From positions 1 through 58,274 of the forward strand of contig NZ_CACSIK010000005.1 of NCBI RefSeq assembly GCF_902705875.1: DNA of 58,274 bases. The letters run 5' to 3'. This document shows, one piece after another, positions 17,569-26,905 of this stretch. The DNA comes from Zhongshania aliphaticivorans. Lineage in GTDB: Bacteria > Pseudomonadota > Gammaproteobacteria > Pseudomonadales > Spongiibacteraceae. A model generated the notes under the pieces. That model did not search any database. It was not told the origin of the DNA and saw only the letters and a program-made list of their open reading frames with translations. Both the position numbers and the translations under genes were made by a program. How positions within the stretch are numbered: position 1 is the first letter of the stretch; each line of letters begins with the position of its first letter.

Positions 17569-20022
17569 ATGAATACAATAAGAAACAGAATAGCCATGGC
17601 TGTTCTGGAAAATAGAAAAACTGCATGGTTATTGTTTACTGTCATCACATTATTCTTTGCGATGGGTTTGAAAAATGTGGAACTGAAAACCATATTCTCG
17701 GATCTTCTTCCTAAGGATGATCCGTTTATAAAAGTCTTTAAAGATCACCCTAACTTCGGTAACCCATTAACATTTACATTAATGGTTAAAACAAAAAATG
17801 GTGATATTTATAACCCTGAGACTCTAGATAAAGTTTGGCAGTTAACGCGTGATATCGATCTGTCGCCTGGTGTAGATCACGACCAGATCCTATCTATTGC
17901 ATCCGCAAAGGCGCGTTATGCGGAGGCGACGCCGTTTGGTATTGATGCCCAGCCATTAATGGGCGACTCAGTGCCAGTAAGTGAGCAGGAAATCGCTAGA
18001 TTTAAAGAGAATGTACGTAAATCACCTAATGCTCAGCAATTTTTAATTTCCGGCGATGAAACCGCAACTCTAATCTCTGCGACGTTTATTGAGCAGCGTC
18101 TTGATTACGGCGAGGCATTTAAATTTGTAAAATCCCTTGCCGATAATGCACGTGATGCTAACCATGATGTGTATATGGCTGGGCAGCCTGCTTTGACAGG
18201 TTGGGTTTATGAATACCAGCATCAGATGATTGGTATTTTTGGTATAACGTTAGCCGCGCTGATTATCGCGCTAGTTTTGTATACACAAAACATTGCAGGT
18301 GTCGTTACGCCTGTATTCGCGAGTATTGTTGCCGCGATATGGGGTTTTGGTTTTGCGGGTTGGATGAAGCTTCCGATAGAGCCACTGTTAATGATTGTGC
18401 CTTTATTGCTGATAGCAAGATCATTTAGCCACTGCGTGCAATTTACAGAGCGTTTCTATGAGGTATTTGCGCAGGTTGGTGATAAAGTTCGTGCGGCGGG
18501 AATTACCACTGGCTTAATGCTGGCGCCGTCTATACTCGGCATCATTACCGACGCGGCAGGTATTTTTCTTATTTCGATTGCGCCTATTCCGGCTATGGAA
18601 AGGTTCTCACTGTTCTGTGGCTTTTGGGCAATGATGCTGGCGCCGACAGGTGTGTTTCTTGCGCCGCTGTTATTGTCAGTTTTACCGGCACCCAAAAACC
18701 TCGATAAAATTATTTCTGAAGAGTCGGGTGGTGTTCACGGCAGAGTTAAATCTGTTTTAGCTTGGATAGCGACTTTTTCTCAAGGTAAGCGTGCTAGATA
18801 CACCACAATAGTCGTTGTTCTTGTAGCTGGTTTTTCATTTTATCACTCCATACGTATTCAAATTGGCAACCCCGTTGAAGGCAGTAATTTGCTGTGGGAA
18901 GACTCAGAATACAATGTGTCTGTTGCAGAAATAAATCAGCATTTTCCTGGTGTAAATACCCTTGAAGTTATCTTGGAGGCAAAGGATTCATCTAATCCAA
19001 ACCGGGTGGCGCGGCAAGCTGAAACAGTAACCACAATGCTGCAACTACAGGCATTGATGGAGGCCGGCGAGGATGCGCCAAGAGCAACACTATCTTTTGG
19101 CGATTTTTTAATGGACGCAAATCGCTTGATATCTGGTGGTCATCCCAAGTGGTTACCTTTGGATAATACTGATTCTGCAGTAAATGCAGCAACCTCTGCT
19201 GTACTTATGGGTACTAGCCCCAAAGCATATTCCCATGTTGTTGATTTTGAGTTGCAGAATTCTACGGTCTCTTTTTGGTATCCCGATAATAAGCAAAATA
19301 CTGTTGATCACGCCCTTGCTTCTGCTGAGGCTGCAATCGCTAAGGTTGGTATAGATCATTCTGATTTCACCGTGCGCTTGGGTAGTGGCACGATTGCGAT
19401 ACAGCAGGCAATCAACCATGTGGTAGAGCGTTATCACTGGTTAATTATGGGGCTGTTGAATGTGGTGATTCTACTTGTTTCTAGCTATGCCTACCGGTCA
19501 CTGGTGGCGGGCATGGTGCTGCTTATTCCTGTCAACCTTTCCAATATGATTTTGACTACATCTATGTCATTCATGGGTATTGGGCTTGATATTAATTCTT
19601 TAATGGTAGCGGCGATTGGTGTCGGTGTTGGTATTGATTACGGAATCTACTTGTTAAGCCGCATGTGCGAAGAATATCAGGAACGTGAAGATTACGGTGC
19701 CTCCATAACGGCTGCGCTTACAACAACAGGGAAGGCCATTATGTTTACCGCGAGCATTATGCTGATCGGTATTCTTCCTTGGTACTTCTTGTCTGGACTT
19801 AAATTCTTAGCAGATATGGGGCTGTTACTCGTACTGGTGATGCTTATCAATATGGTTATTGCCTTGGTCGTATTGCCATTGCTGGTCTGGCTTATCAAGC
19901 CAAAATTTGTGTCCAGTAAAGACATTATGGTGCTGGGTGAAGGTGTCGATATCGCCAAGCTGATGGCAGAAGATGAAGAAAAAAAGAAAACAGTCACTAA
20001 TTTAAGAGCCGAAACGGTGTAA
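17569..20022 (+). CDS. RND superfamily permease (MMPL type)
   Basis: An 817-residue inner-membrane protein with the RND layout: TM1 near residues 17-37, a large periplasmic loop, TM2-6 (about 218-390), a second loop and a final TM group (about 625-780) with VAAIGVGVGIDYGIYLLSRM, the conserved acidic motif of RND proton relays. This type (COG1033, MMPL/HpnN-like) moves lipids or hydrophobic molecules and lacks the AcrB docking features. Operator D lies upstream. The next three genes code for a DUF1329 protein, a propeller and an outer-membrane barrel, so it probably powers an envelope-spanning transport path. The direction of transport is not known. Confidence 0.88.
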   Translation: MNTIRNRIAMAVLENRKTAWLLFTVITLFFAMGLKNVELKTIFSDLLPKDDPFIKVFKDHPNFGNPLTFTLMVKTKNGDIYNPETLDKVWQLTRDIDLSPGVDHDQILSIASAKARYAEATPFGIDAQPLMGDSVPVSEQEIARFKENVRKSPNAQQFLISGDETATLISATFIEQRLDYGEAFKFVKSLADNARDANHDVYMAGQPALTGWVYEYQHQMIGIFGITLAALIIALVLYTQNIAGVVTPVFASIVAAIWGFGFAGWMKLPIEPLLMIVPLLLIARSFSHCVQFTERFYEVFAQVGDKVRAAGITTGLMLAPSILGIITDAAGIFLISIAPIPAMERFSLFCGFWAMMLAPTGVFLAPLLLSVLPAPKNLDKIISEESGGVHGRVKSVLAWIATFSQGKRARYTTIVVVLVAGFSFYHSIRIQIGNPVEGSNLLWEDSEYNVSVAEINQHFPGVNTLEVILEAKDSSNPNRVARQAETVTTMLQLQALMEAGEDAPRATLSFGDFLMDANRLISGGHPKWLPLDNTDSAVNAATSAVLMGTSPKAYSHVVDFELQNSTVSFWYPDNKQNTVDHALASAEAAIAKVGIDHSDFTVRLGSGTIAIQQAINHVVERYHWLIMGLLNVVILLVSSYAYRSLVAGMVLLIPVNLSNMILTTSMSFMGIGLDINSLMVAAIGVGVGIDYGIYLLSRMCEEYQEREDYGASITAALTTTGKAIMFTASIMLIGILPWYFLSGLKFLADMGLLLVLVMLINMVIALVVLPLLVWLIKPKFVSSKDIMVLGEGVDIAKLMAEDEEKKKTVTNLRAETV

Positions 20023-20096
20023 TGGATTTTATTTATTATTCCGTTTTTCAATGCGCAAGATGACAACAATAAAAGGGTTTATCCCGGAGGAATATG

Positions 20097-21476
20097 ATGC
20101 ACATTAAAAAATATGATACCAACTTTAGTCGTCGTCGTTTTATGGAAAACACGATTAAAGGCATAGGGGCTGGTGGTGTTTTGGCACCATTGTGGCCACT
20201 GATTGCTAATGCAGAAGATACTAGCAAGGCTTATCCAGATGAGCTGTTATCCATCGAAATGTATACCAAAGGTAAAGTGAAGCCCGGTGACGTGATAACG
20301 GCTGATAATGTTGAACACGTTAAAGACTTGCTTGACCCCATTGCATATAAGCATGTCAAAGAAATGGGGCGTCGTATTCATATTGTTGAACCTGTGAAAG
20401 ATGTGTCGCGCATTTTCCCGACAGAATATTTAGAGGCAACACTTAAAAACCAAGGTAAAGCGGTTATTGGTAAAGACGGTAATGTGTATACCAAAAGTGG
20501 GGAGCCTTGGATTGGTGGTACGCCTTTCCCTGAGCCAAAGAATGGCGTTGAAGCACAATACAATTTAACCCTGAGTTGGGGACGTCATGATTATTCCCAA
20601 TATGCTGTGCGAGATTGGGATATCGATTCTTCTGGGGGTTTGTCTTATCAATACGATTTTGTGTGGACGGAATTGAATACTACGGCACGTACTGATGGCA
20701 CTGTATGGAAAGGTAAAAAAGACTTACTGCGGTATCAATCAGTTTTCTTTACTGCTCCAAACGACAGTGCAGGTACGTCGTTCCTAAATATCTGGGATTA
20801 CGATCAACGTAAATTTCCCGAGCTGCACGGTTATATTCCCGCTTTCCGTCGCGTCCGTCAGTTCCCTACTAACCAACGCTTTGAGCCGCTGGTTCCCGGT
20901 ATTACTCTATTTTTATCAGACGCTTGGGCAGCTGGTGACCCACTGCAAACGTGGGGAAATTATAAAATTATTGGCCGTCAACCGATGTTGGGTGCGATAG
21001 GTTCTCGAAACTTTCATGGTGGCTACCATGATAATTGGGAGAAACCTGTTCATGGCGGCCCAAAAGATCAAACATTCTTTGATACTTATATGGAGCTTGT
21101 GCCTGAATGTATTGTTCTTGAAGGCGAGCCTACTGGCTATGCGCGAGCACCGGTTGGTAAAAAACGGGTATGGATTGATGTTCGCAATCAAATGTATGTT
21201 GCTTACGTTATTTATGATCGTCGCGGCGAAATTTGGAAGTCGTTTGAGCCGCATTACGCCATGCAGGACAACGATAAAATGACACGTAATGACGGCGCGC
21301 ATCCTGCGTGGTCGTGGTCCAGTGTGCATAGCCATGATATTCAATCTAATCGCATGAGCCGATTTGTTCAGGCTAAGTCTGTCACCGGTGGTTATCAAAG
21401 TAATTACGATCCGGGCGATGTTGATGTCTTTAATAAATACCTTACTGTTCAAGCCATGCAGCGCCTTGGGGGTTGA
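20097..21476 (+). CDS. DUF1329 protein with Tat-type signal (copy 1)
   Basis: A 459-residue exported protein of the DUF1329 family, whose members are predicted periplasmic or outer-membrane lipid-handling proteins (a LolB-like fold is my recollection). The N terminus has FSRRRFMEN followed by a hydrophobic stretch ending near IANAE, a twin-arginine signal rather than a plain Sec one. GGAGG lies 6 nt before ATG 20097 (only 3 before 20094). Shared family blocks include YPDELLSI, LNIWDYDQRKFPELHGYIP and LSDAWAAGDPLQTWGNYK. It follows the RND gene by 74 bp and precedes the propeller gene by 1 bp. A full-length paralogue lies at 24463. Confidence 0.85.
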   Translation: MHIKKYDTNFSRRRFMENTIKGIGAGGVLAPLWPLIANAEDTSKAYPDELLSIEMYTKGKVKPGDVITADNVEHVKDLLDPIAYKHVKEMGRRIHIVEPVKDVSRIFPTEYLEATLKNQGKAVIGKDGNVYTKSGEPWIGGTPFPEPKNGVEAQYNLTLSWGRHDYSQYAVRDWDIDSSGGLSYQYDFVWTELNTTARTDGTVWKGKKDLLRYQSVFFTAPNDSAGTSFLNIWDYDQRKFPELHGYIPAFRRVRQFPTNQRFEPLVPGITLFLSDAWAAGDPLQTWGNYKIIGRQPMLGAIGSRNFHGGYHDNWEKPVHGGPKDQTFFDTYMELVPECIVLEGEPTGYARAPVGKKRVWIDVRNQMYVAYVIYDRRGEIWKSFEPHYAMQDNDKMTRNDGAHPAWSWSSVHSHDIQSNRMSRFVQAKSVTGGYQSNYDPGDVDVFNKYLTVQAMQRLGG

Positions 21477-21477
21477 T

Positions 21478-22428
21478 GTGGACGTAATCGCGAAGCTTGT
21501 CCGGTGTGGGATGGGACTACTTGTTATTACTGTAATCGGTGCTGCAAATGCAGCGCCGTTGCAGGGGCAGCTAGTGAACCGTGGGCATGCACATGAGGCA
21601 TTATTTGCCGTCAATGCCAGTAGTGAGGGTCTCATTGCTGTTGGAGGTGGCGGGCAGATAAGTACCAGCAAAGATGGCGAAAATTGGACAAGGCTTGATA
21701 TAGACCTTGCTGGAAAATCATTGTTGGCAGTGTCTGATCTTGCTGGTAACGCAATTGCTGTTGGTCAGCAAGGCGTCATTGTTCGCCGTGATGGCAGTGG
21801 GTGGCATGAGCAAACCTCACCAACAACAGAGCGCTTATTTTCTGTGGCTCAGGATGGCGAGGGGTTTGTTATTGCCTCCGGTGGCTTTGGTACGGTGTTG
21901 CGGTCTGTTGATGGTGGCATACATTGGGAAAAGTTAGCCATTGATTGGCAGGCACTCATCGGGCAGTCCTATGAGCCTCATGTTTATAACGTGACGGTTG
22001 ATGATCGTGGGCGAGCATACATGGTTGGAGAATTTGGCATGATCGCTAGGTCAGACGACCAAGGGCTTACATGGCAGGCACTGCACAGTGGCGATGAATC
22101 CTTATTTGGCTTTTCTCTAGGCGTGGACGGCTTGGCGTATGCAGTAGGTCAAAGTGGCACTATTTTACGCAGTCGTGACGCGGGGCTTAATTGGGAGAAA
22201 ATAAGCTCGGGCAGTGAGGCTATTTTGCTTGATGTATCTATCCGTAGCGATGGTCGCGCTGTTGTGACAGGCATTCGCGAGGGGCTATCAATCGGTGCAG
22301 AAGACAGCAAGGCAACTCGTTTGGAAGATTCTCCCCTTTTAGTGTCTTGGTATTGTGATGTCAGTGTTTATAAAGGTGATTTTTATGTGGTTGGCGAAAA
22401 AGCCAATGTTATAAAGCTCTCTATTTAA
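21478..22428 (+). CDS. YCF48/BNR-like beta-propeller, exported
   Basis: A 316-residue protein. GTG at 21478 starts 1 bp after the previous stop, behind a G-rich ribosome site (GGGGG), and gives a good Sec signal ending IGAANA-AP. The mature part is a string of about six blades, each with G-x-I/V-x-R/T-S-x-D-x-G-x-x-W (for example VGGGGQISTSKDGENW, GEFGMIARSDDQGLTW, GQSGTILRSRDAGLNW), the YCF48/Hcf136 photosynthesis-assembly-like repeat. Such proteins regularly sit beside RND, DUF1329 and DUF1302 genes, and I infer a scaffold or assembly role in that periplasmic complex. Confidence 0.83.
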   Translation: MDVIAKLVRCGMGLLVITVIGAANAAPLQGQLVNRGHAHEALFAVNASSEGLIAVGGGGQISTSKDGENWTRLDIDLAGKSLLAVSDLAGNAIAVGQQGVIVRRDGSGWHEQTSPTTERLFSVAQDGEGFVIASGGFGTVLRSVDGGIHWEKLAIDWQALIGQSYEPHVYNVTVDDRGRAYMVGEFGMIARSDDQGLTWQALHSGDESLFGFSLGVDGLAYAVGQSGTILRSRDAGLNWEKISSGSEAILLDVSIRSDGRAVVTGIREGLSIGAEDSKATRLEDSPLLVSWYCDVSVYKGDFYVVGEKANVIKLSI

Positions 22429-22452
22429 AATATGTGTTGGAGATATATGGGT

Positions 22453-24363
22453 ATGAAAAATAATAATCAGTTAGCGGCAGCTATTACCCTTGCCACTCTT
22501 GGGGTTAGCAATCCCGCGTGGTCGGCGAATGGTGAGTTATTTGGTATTGACTACAGTTCAAGCGGCTTTATTCGAGTCGAGGCGGCTGCGAAAACGGTTG
22601 GTGATGAGAATCCCTTTAATCAGCGCGGTAATATTTTTAACGGTGAGACCATCGATCGAGATGGTGGTGTCAATGCTGGCACCTTGTTGGGCCTTAATCT
22701 ACCTATTGCGGTCGGCGTACCTATTACCGATCAGGCGACTCGCAATGGCGAGCCTGCAAATAACGATTTTAATTTTACCCAGGTTCGTTTGGAAAATACC
22801 TTGCAATTAAGGTTTAGTGATAACTGGTCTGCGACGGTAAAGTTACGCGGTATTTTTGATGCAGCGCAATATGATGAATTTGATCCCAATAGTGTAAATA
22901 GTGATGCAGCAGGGTATTTATACGGTGAGCCAAATTATTTTGAATACGATGATTATGAAACCGGCGGCGAGCAGAATCGCCTTGAAGTAGCTGGTGATAA
23001 TTACATGATCGATTTTCCATCTCTCTATGTGGATTATCAGAATGGGCCAATTTTGGTGCGCGCTGGTAATCAACAAATAGCGTGGGGACAAGCACTGTTC
23101 TTTCGGGTAATGGATGTAGCTAACGGTTTGGACTTGCGGCGGCATTTAATATTGGACTTCGCTTCCGAAGAATATGCCGACGAACGTATTTCATCACCAG
23201 CTGTGCGTGTTTCTTACCAGTTAACCCCTAGCTGGGAGCTGGATATGTTTGCGCAAGCATTTCAGCCAACCATATATGCAAACCCCAATACGCCATATAA
23301 CGTCATCCCTAGTCAGTTTACTGTTCATGATCGCTATAGCGACGCCAATGAAAAGATTAATAGTGGTTTTAGGCTGAAAGGTAATGTCGGTGATTTTGGT
23401 CTGCAATTTATGTACACCAATCGCTATAACCCTGACGGGGTTATTCGCTGGACGGCATCAGGTGTTAATCGTGATGCACCGGGTTTGCCTGGTACAGGCG
23501 CCATTCTAGCACAGACACCGCTAGAGGTTGATTCTACCGGCGTTTGGAGCGCGGAAGAATGGTTTACTTATGCCAGTATGGCGCGCTTAGATGGAACCGA
23601 AGGTTTAAATAAATTAATTACTGACTTCCCAGCTTCTCAGCTTTTATTGGCTAGACCGGTAAATGGTATAGATGCTGCAAAGGAAGAGCTAGATTTGTTC
23701 TTTATTCTAACGGGTGGTGTGGTTAATAGCCTGACGACAGGCCAAGGCATGGGCGGCTTGCGAGGCCATATCGAGCGAGAATATAAGCGGGAAGATATTT
23801 TTGGTACGGGCTTTAGTTACATCTTTAGCGGTGAGGCGGGCAGCTGGCTTGATCAGTTAATCCTTAACTTTGAAGTGTCTTTCACGCCAGATCGGGTGTT
23901 TACCTCGCCTGATCTTGGTCAGGAATATTTGGTTGAAGATGAGTATATCTCTGCATTGGTATTGGAAAAGTACCAGCGTTTTAGCCGGAAGTTCCCTGCA
24001 ACGTATTTCGTCTTTCAGTGGATGCATCGCACCGAGAGCGATTTATTTGGCCGTCATCTGAGTGGTATGGGTGGGTCAGCAAACAATACACCTGAAGGTG
24101 TTGATGCTTGGGATGGCTTGGTGTTGGCAATTCAACAGCCGTTCCCCGGTTTGGTGTGGCGAGCTGATCTCTCAGTGCTGTACGACACGCGTGGAGGGAT
24201 CTATGTTCAGCCAGCGCTTAAATGGAAGCCTAGTGGTAATTGGAATATTGAGGCCTTTTACAGTTATATCGATGACGATTTAAGCGCTAATGCCAATGAA
24301 AATATTATGCAGACGTTTGATTGGGCTGAAGAGTTTGGTTTGCGGGTTGCTTATCAGTTTTAA
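22453..24363 (+). CDS. DUF1302 outer-membrane beta-barrel
   Basis: A 636-residue protein starting MKNNNQLAAA with a Sec signal ending near NPAWSA (ATG 22453; ATG 22447 is also possible, as GGAG lies between 4 and 10 nt upstream). The body shows alternating amphipathic strands, few charged helices and a C-terminal aromatic strand (FGLRVAYQF), the mark of an outer-membrane porin. DUF1302 proteins almost always pair with DUF1329 genes and are linked to hydrophobic substrate use. It is the probable outer-membrane gate of the local transport path. A strong hairpin with a T-tail ends the operon at 24375. Confidence 0.85.
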   Translation: MKNNNQLAAAITLATLGVSNPAWSANGELFGIDYSSSGFIRVEAAAKTVGDENPFNQRGNIFNGETIDRDGGVNAGTLLGLNLPIAVGVPITDQATRNGEPANNDFNFTQVRLENTLQLRFSDNWSATVKLRGIFDAAQYDEFDPNSVNSDAAGYLYGEPNYFEYDDYETGGEQNRLEVAGDNYMIDFPSLYVDYQNGPILVRAGNQQIAWGQALFFRVMDVANGLDLRRHLILDFASEEYADERISSPAVRVSYQLTPSWELDMFAQAFQPTIYANPNTPYNVIPSQFTVHDRYSDANEKINSGFRLKGNVGDFGLQFMYTNRYNPDGVIRWTASGVNRDAPGLPGTGAILAQTPLEVDSTGVWSAEEWFTYASMARLDGTEGLNKLITDFPASQLLLARPVNGIDAAKEELDLFFILTGGVVNSLTTGQGMGGLRGHIEREYKREDIFGTGFSYIFSGEAGSWLDQLILNFEVSFTPDRVFTSPDLGQEYLVEDEYISALVLEKYQRFSRKFPATYFVFQWMHRTESDLFGRHLSGMGGSANNTPEGVDAWDGLVLAIQQPFPGLVWRADLSVLYDTRGGIYVQPALKWKPSGNWNIEAFYSYIDDDLSANANENIMQTFDWAEEFGLRVAYQF

Positions 24364-24374
24364 TTTTTCTAGCT

Positions 24375-24399
24375 GTCGAGGGTGATGCCCTCGACTTTT
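24375..24399 (+). terminator. Intrinsic terminator after the DUF1302 gene
   Basis: An 8-bp stem GTCGAGGG/CCCTCGAC with a 5-nt loop and a TTTT tail, 12 bp after the DUF1302 stop. Confidence 0.8.
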
Positions 24400-24422
24400 G
24401 TCTAAGTAATAACGGGACCTTT

Positions 24423-24448
24423 CCGGCGGATTTTCCGCCGGCTTTTTT
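24423..24448 (+). terminator. Second intrinsic terminator, just before a start codon
   Basis: A 7-bp GC-rich stem CCGGCGG/CCGCCGG with an ATTTT loop, then C and six T. It is the stronger of the two tandem terminators and ends only 14 bp before the ATG of the next gene (24463), leaving no room for a promoter between. It may therefore act as an attenuator for the second DUF1329 copy. Confidence 0.85.
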
Positions 24449-24462
24449 CAATAGGGCCGGAC

Positions 24463-25839
24463 ATGGTATTTCACATAAAAAAATATAATCAACACTATGC
24501 TCGCCGTCAGTTTATAAAGAAAACAGCGAGCCTTGCTTTGGGTGGTTTGTTAATGCCGGTTTGGAAAACCATGGCAAATAATGGCGATTTCTCGGCTGCC
24601 TACCCTGATGAGTTATTGTCCATTGATGAATACACTGGAGGAAAGTTATCCCCAGGGAATTATATTGATGCAAGCAATGTTGATCTCGTTAAAGATTTGT
24701 TGGAACCGGTTAAGTATTTTCAGATAAAAGAAATGGGTCGTCGTTTGCGTTTGCGAGAAACGACTCGTGACATTATGAAATTGAGTCCTTGGGAATATCT
24801 AGAAGCGAGCTTTAAAAATCGAGGTCAAGCTAAGTTCGACGAAAAGGGCAATGTGGTGACCTTAGAGGGAAAACCTTGGATAGGTGGCCTCCCGTTTCCA
24901 GAAGCGAAAAATGGTTTGGAGTTATTTGCTGGCTTGACCATGAGCTGGGGGCGGCATGATGCTTCCTTTTACGCTATTCGAGAATATGACTTAAGTCGCG
25001 AAGGGAAAATAAACTATCAGTATGAAAATGGTTGGGCTGAGTACGCACCGACCGGTAGATTGGTGTTACCCGAGGTGTACTGGAAGGGGCATGAAGATAA
25101 ATTGCGCTACCAGAGTGTGTTTTTTTCAGAGCCAGACAGTGTTCGCGGTACGTCGTATTTGAATATTTGGCATTACGATCAGAATAAATTTCCTGATTTA
25201 TATGGCTATATTCCCGACTTTAAACGGATTCGCCGTTTTCCAACCGATCAACGTTTTGAGCCATTGGTGCCTGGCTCGAGCTTATATTTGTCAGATGCTT
25301 GGGCCGCGGGCGACCCCTTACATACCTGGGGGAACTACAAAATAGTGTCGCGGGGGCCAATGTTAGCGGCGGTAAGTGGTGGTTGGAACTCTTCATCTGA
25401 CACCTGGGCGCATACGACACATGGTGGGCCTAAGGGAGAGACATTTTGGGATACCGATGTTGAATTAGTTCCTGAGGCAATTGCAGTTGATGCTGAGCCA
25501 ACCGGCTTTCCTCGCGCCCCTGTCGGGAAAAAGCGGGTGTGGTTTGACGCCCGCACGCAATTGCCGCTAGGCATGGTGTCATTTGATCGACGCGGTGAAA
25601 TATTCCGATCGTTTGATGGTGCCTATGGTTTATATGAAGACGGTGATAAAAAAGTGATGGATGGTAAACATCCTTATTGGTCTTGGGGCCATGTTCACGC
25701 CTTTGATGTGCAAACGGGAAAAATGACACGATTAGAACAGCGGGCCAGCATGAGTGGTGGTCACAAAATGATGGTGAATTCGCATGATATCTATGACCGC
25801 TATTTAACGAACGGTGCACTGCGTCGTTTGGGTAATTAA
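24463..25839 (+). CDS. DUF1329 protein with Tat-type signal (copy 2)
   Basis: A 458-residue paralogue of the protein at 20097, colinear end to end (YPDELLSIDEY, KEMGRRLR, LNIWHYDQNKFPDLYGYIP, LSDAWAAGDPLHTWGNYK). The N terminus YARRQFIKKTASLALGGLL is an even better twin-arginine signal than copy 1. ATG 24463 corresponds to the start of copy 1 and is only 14 bp past a strong terminator, with AGGG as a modest ribosome site. It is followed 28 bp on by the AcuI-like reductase. Two diverged copies suggest heteromers or two ligand ranges for the same conduit. Confidence 0.83.
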   Translation: MVFHIKKYNQHYARRQFIKKTASLALGGLLMPVWKTMANNGDFSAAYPDELLSIDEYTGGKLSPGNYIDASNVDLVKDLLEPVKYFQIKEMGRRLRLRETTRDIMKLSPWEYLEASFKNRGQAKFDEKGNVVTLEGKPWIGGLPFPEAKNGLELFAGLTMSWGRHDASFYAIREYDLSREGKINYQYENGWAEYAPTGRLVLPEVYWKGHEDKLRYQSVFFSEPDSVRGTSYLNIWHYDQNKFPDLYGYIPDFKRIRRFPTDQRFEPLVPGSSLYLSDAWAAGDPLHTWGNYKIVSRGPMLAAVSGGWNSSSDTWAHTTHGGPKGETFWDTDVELVPEAIAVDAEPTGFPRAPVGKKRVWFDARTQLPLGMVSFDRRGEIFRSFDGAYGLYEDGDKKVMDGKHPYWSWGHVHAFDVQTGKMTRLEQRASMSGGHKMMVNSHDIYDRYLTNGALRRLGN

Positions 25840-25867
25840 TATTTAATTTTATGGTGAGGTGAATGGC

Positions 25868-26860
25868 ATGACAGAGACATATAAGGCATTAGTAGCAAAC
25901 CGTCAAAATGGAAAGTTAGCCGTCGGTTTTGAGCAATTAAGCGCAACAGAGATTGGTGAGGGTGATGTCGAGGTTGCGGTTGAATACTCAACTTTAAATT
26001 ATAAAGATGGCTTGGCCATGGCTGATGCAATACCTATTGTGCAAAAGGATAAATTGATTCTGGGTATTGATATGGCGGGGACAGTTGTTCGTTCCGAAAG
26101 CACCCGGTTTAAGGTAGGCGATAAAGTGGTCCTGAATGGCTACGGTGCATCGGAAACCCATAATGGGGGTTACACCCAACGGCTAAGAACTAATAGCGAA
26201 TATTTAGTAAAACTACCTGCAGGTATTAGTACGAGGCAAGCAATGGCGATTGGTACGGCGGGTTACACGGCCATGCTATCGGTAATGCGATTAGAGAGTA
26301 TGGGCGTTGTTCCTGAGTCTGGCGTGGTCTTGGTTACAGGCGCGTCTGGCGGTGTCGGTACAGTTGCTATTTCCTTGTTGTCAGCTTTGGGGTATCGGGT
26401 CACGGCATCGACAGGAAGAATGGATGAAGCAGCCTTTTTGAAAGGCTTGGGTGCTAACGATGTCATTAATCGTGAAGAGCTTTCTGAACCCGGTGAAATG
26501 TTGCAGTCCACCCGTTGGGCGGCGGCGGTCGATTCCTGTGGCAGTCACACCTTGGCGAATGTGCTTTCACAGCTGCATTACAGCGGCGTGGTGACGGCAT
26601 GTGGGCTGGCCCAGGGCTTGGATTTGCCCAGCAATATGATGCCTTTTGCACTGCGGAATGTCTCTTTACTAGGCGTGGATTCTGTTCACGCGCCAATGCC
26701 TTTGCGTGAACAAGCTTGGAGCCGCTTGGCCAAAGATTTGGATATGGCTAAGTTGGAAGCGCTCACTGTCAATATCCCCTTTGAGGATCTTCCAGCGGCG
26801 GCGGGAAAAATTCTACAAGGGCAAATACGTGGTCGTGCGGTAGTTGAGATTGTGGCTTGA
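25868..26860 (+). CDS. AcuI/YhdH-type NADPH-dependent acryloyl-CoA (quinone) reductase
   Basis: A 330-residue medium-chain reductase like E. coli YhdH: EYSTLNYKDGLA near the N terminus, the Rossmann motif VLVTGASGGVGTVAISLL, and VSLLGVDSVHAPMPLREQAWSRL near the end. The zinc-binding cysteines of alcohol dehydrogenases are absent. AcuI reduces acryloyl-CoA to propionyl-CoA. ATG 25868 is preceded by GAGG at 8 nt; a GTG at 25859 overlaps that site. In this setting it may remove an enoyl-CoA by-product of side-chain oxidation, which is inference. Confidence 0.85.
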   Translation: MTETYKALVANRQNGKLAVGFEQLSATEIGEGDVEVAVEYSTLNYKDGLAMADAIPIVQKDKLILGIDMAGTVVRSESTRFKVGDKVVLNGYGASETHNGGYTQRLRTNSEYLVKLPAGISTRQAMAIGTAGYTAMLSVMRLESMGVVPESGVVLVTGASGGVGTVAISLLSALGYRVTASTGRMDEAAFLKGLGANDVINREELSEPGEMLQSTRWAAAVDSCGSHTLANVLSQLHYSGVVTACGLAQGLDLPSNMMPFALRNVSLLGVDSVHAPMPLREQAWSRLAKDLDMAKLEALTVNIPFEDLPAAAGKILQGQIRGRAVVEIVA

Positions 26861-26905
26861 TCAATACGTTATTTTCTAAGAAATTAAAATAATAAGGGCA
26901 TGATT

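Noticed and set aside
20916..21671. A 251-codon open frame antisense to the DUF1329 and propeller genes
   Set aside because: The protein has biased low-complexity composition and no family pattern; the sense frames have strong homology features and start signals.
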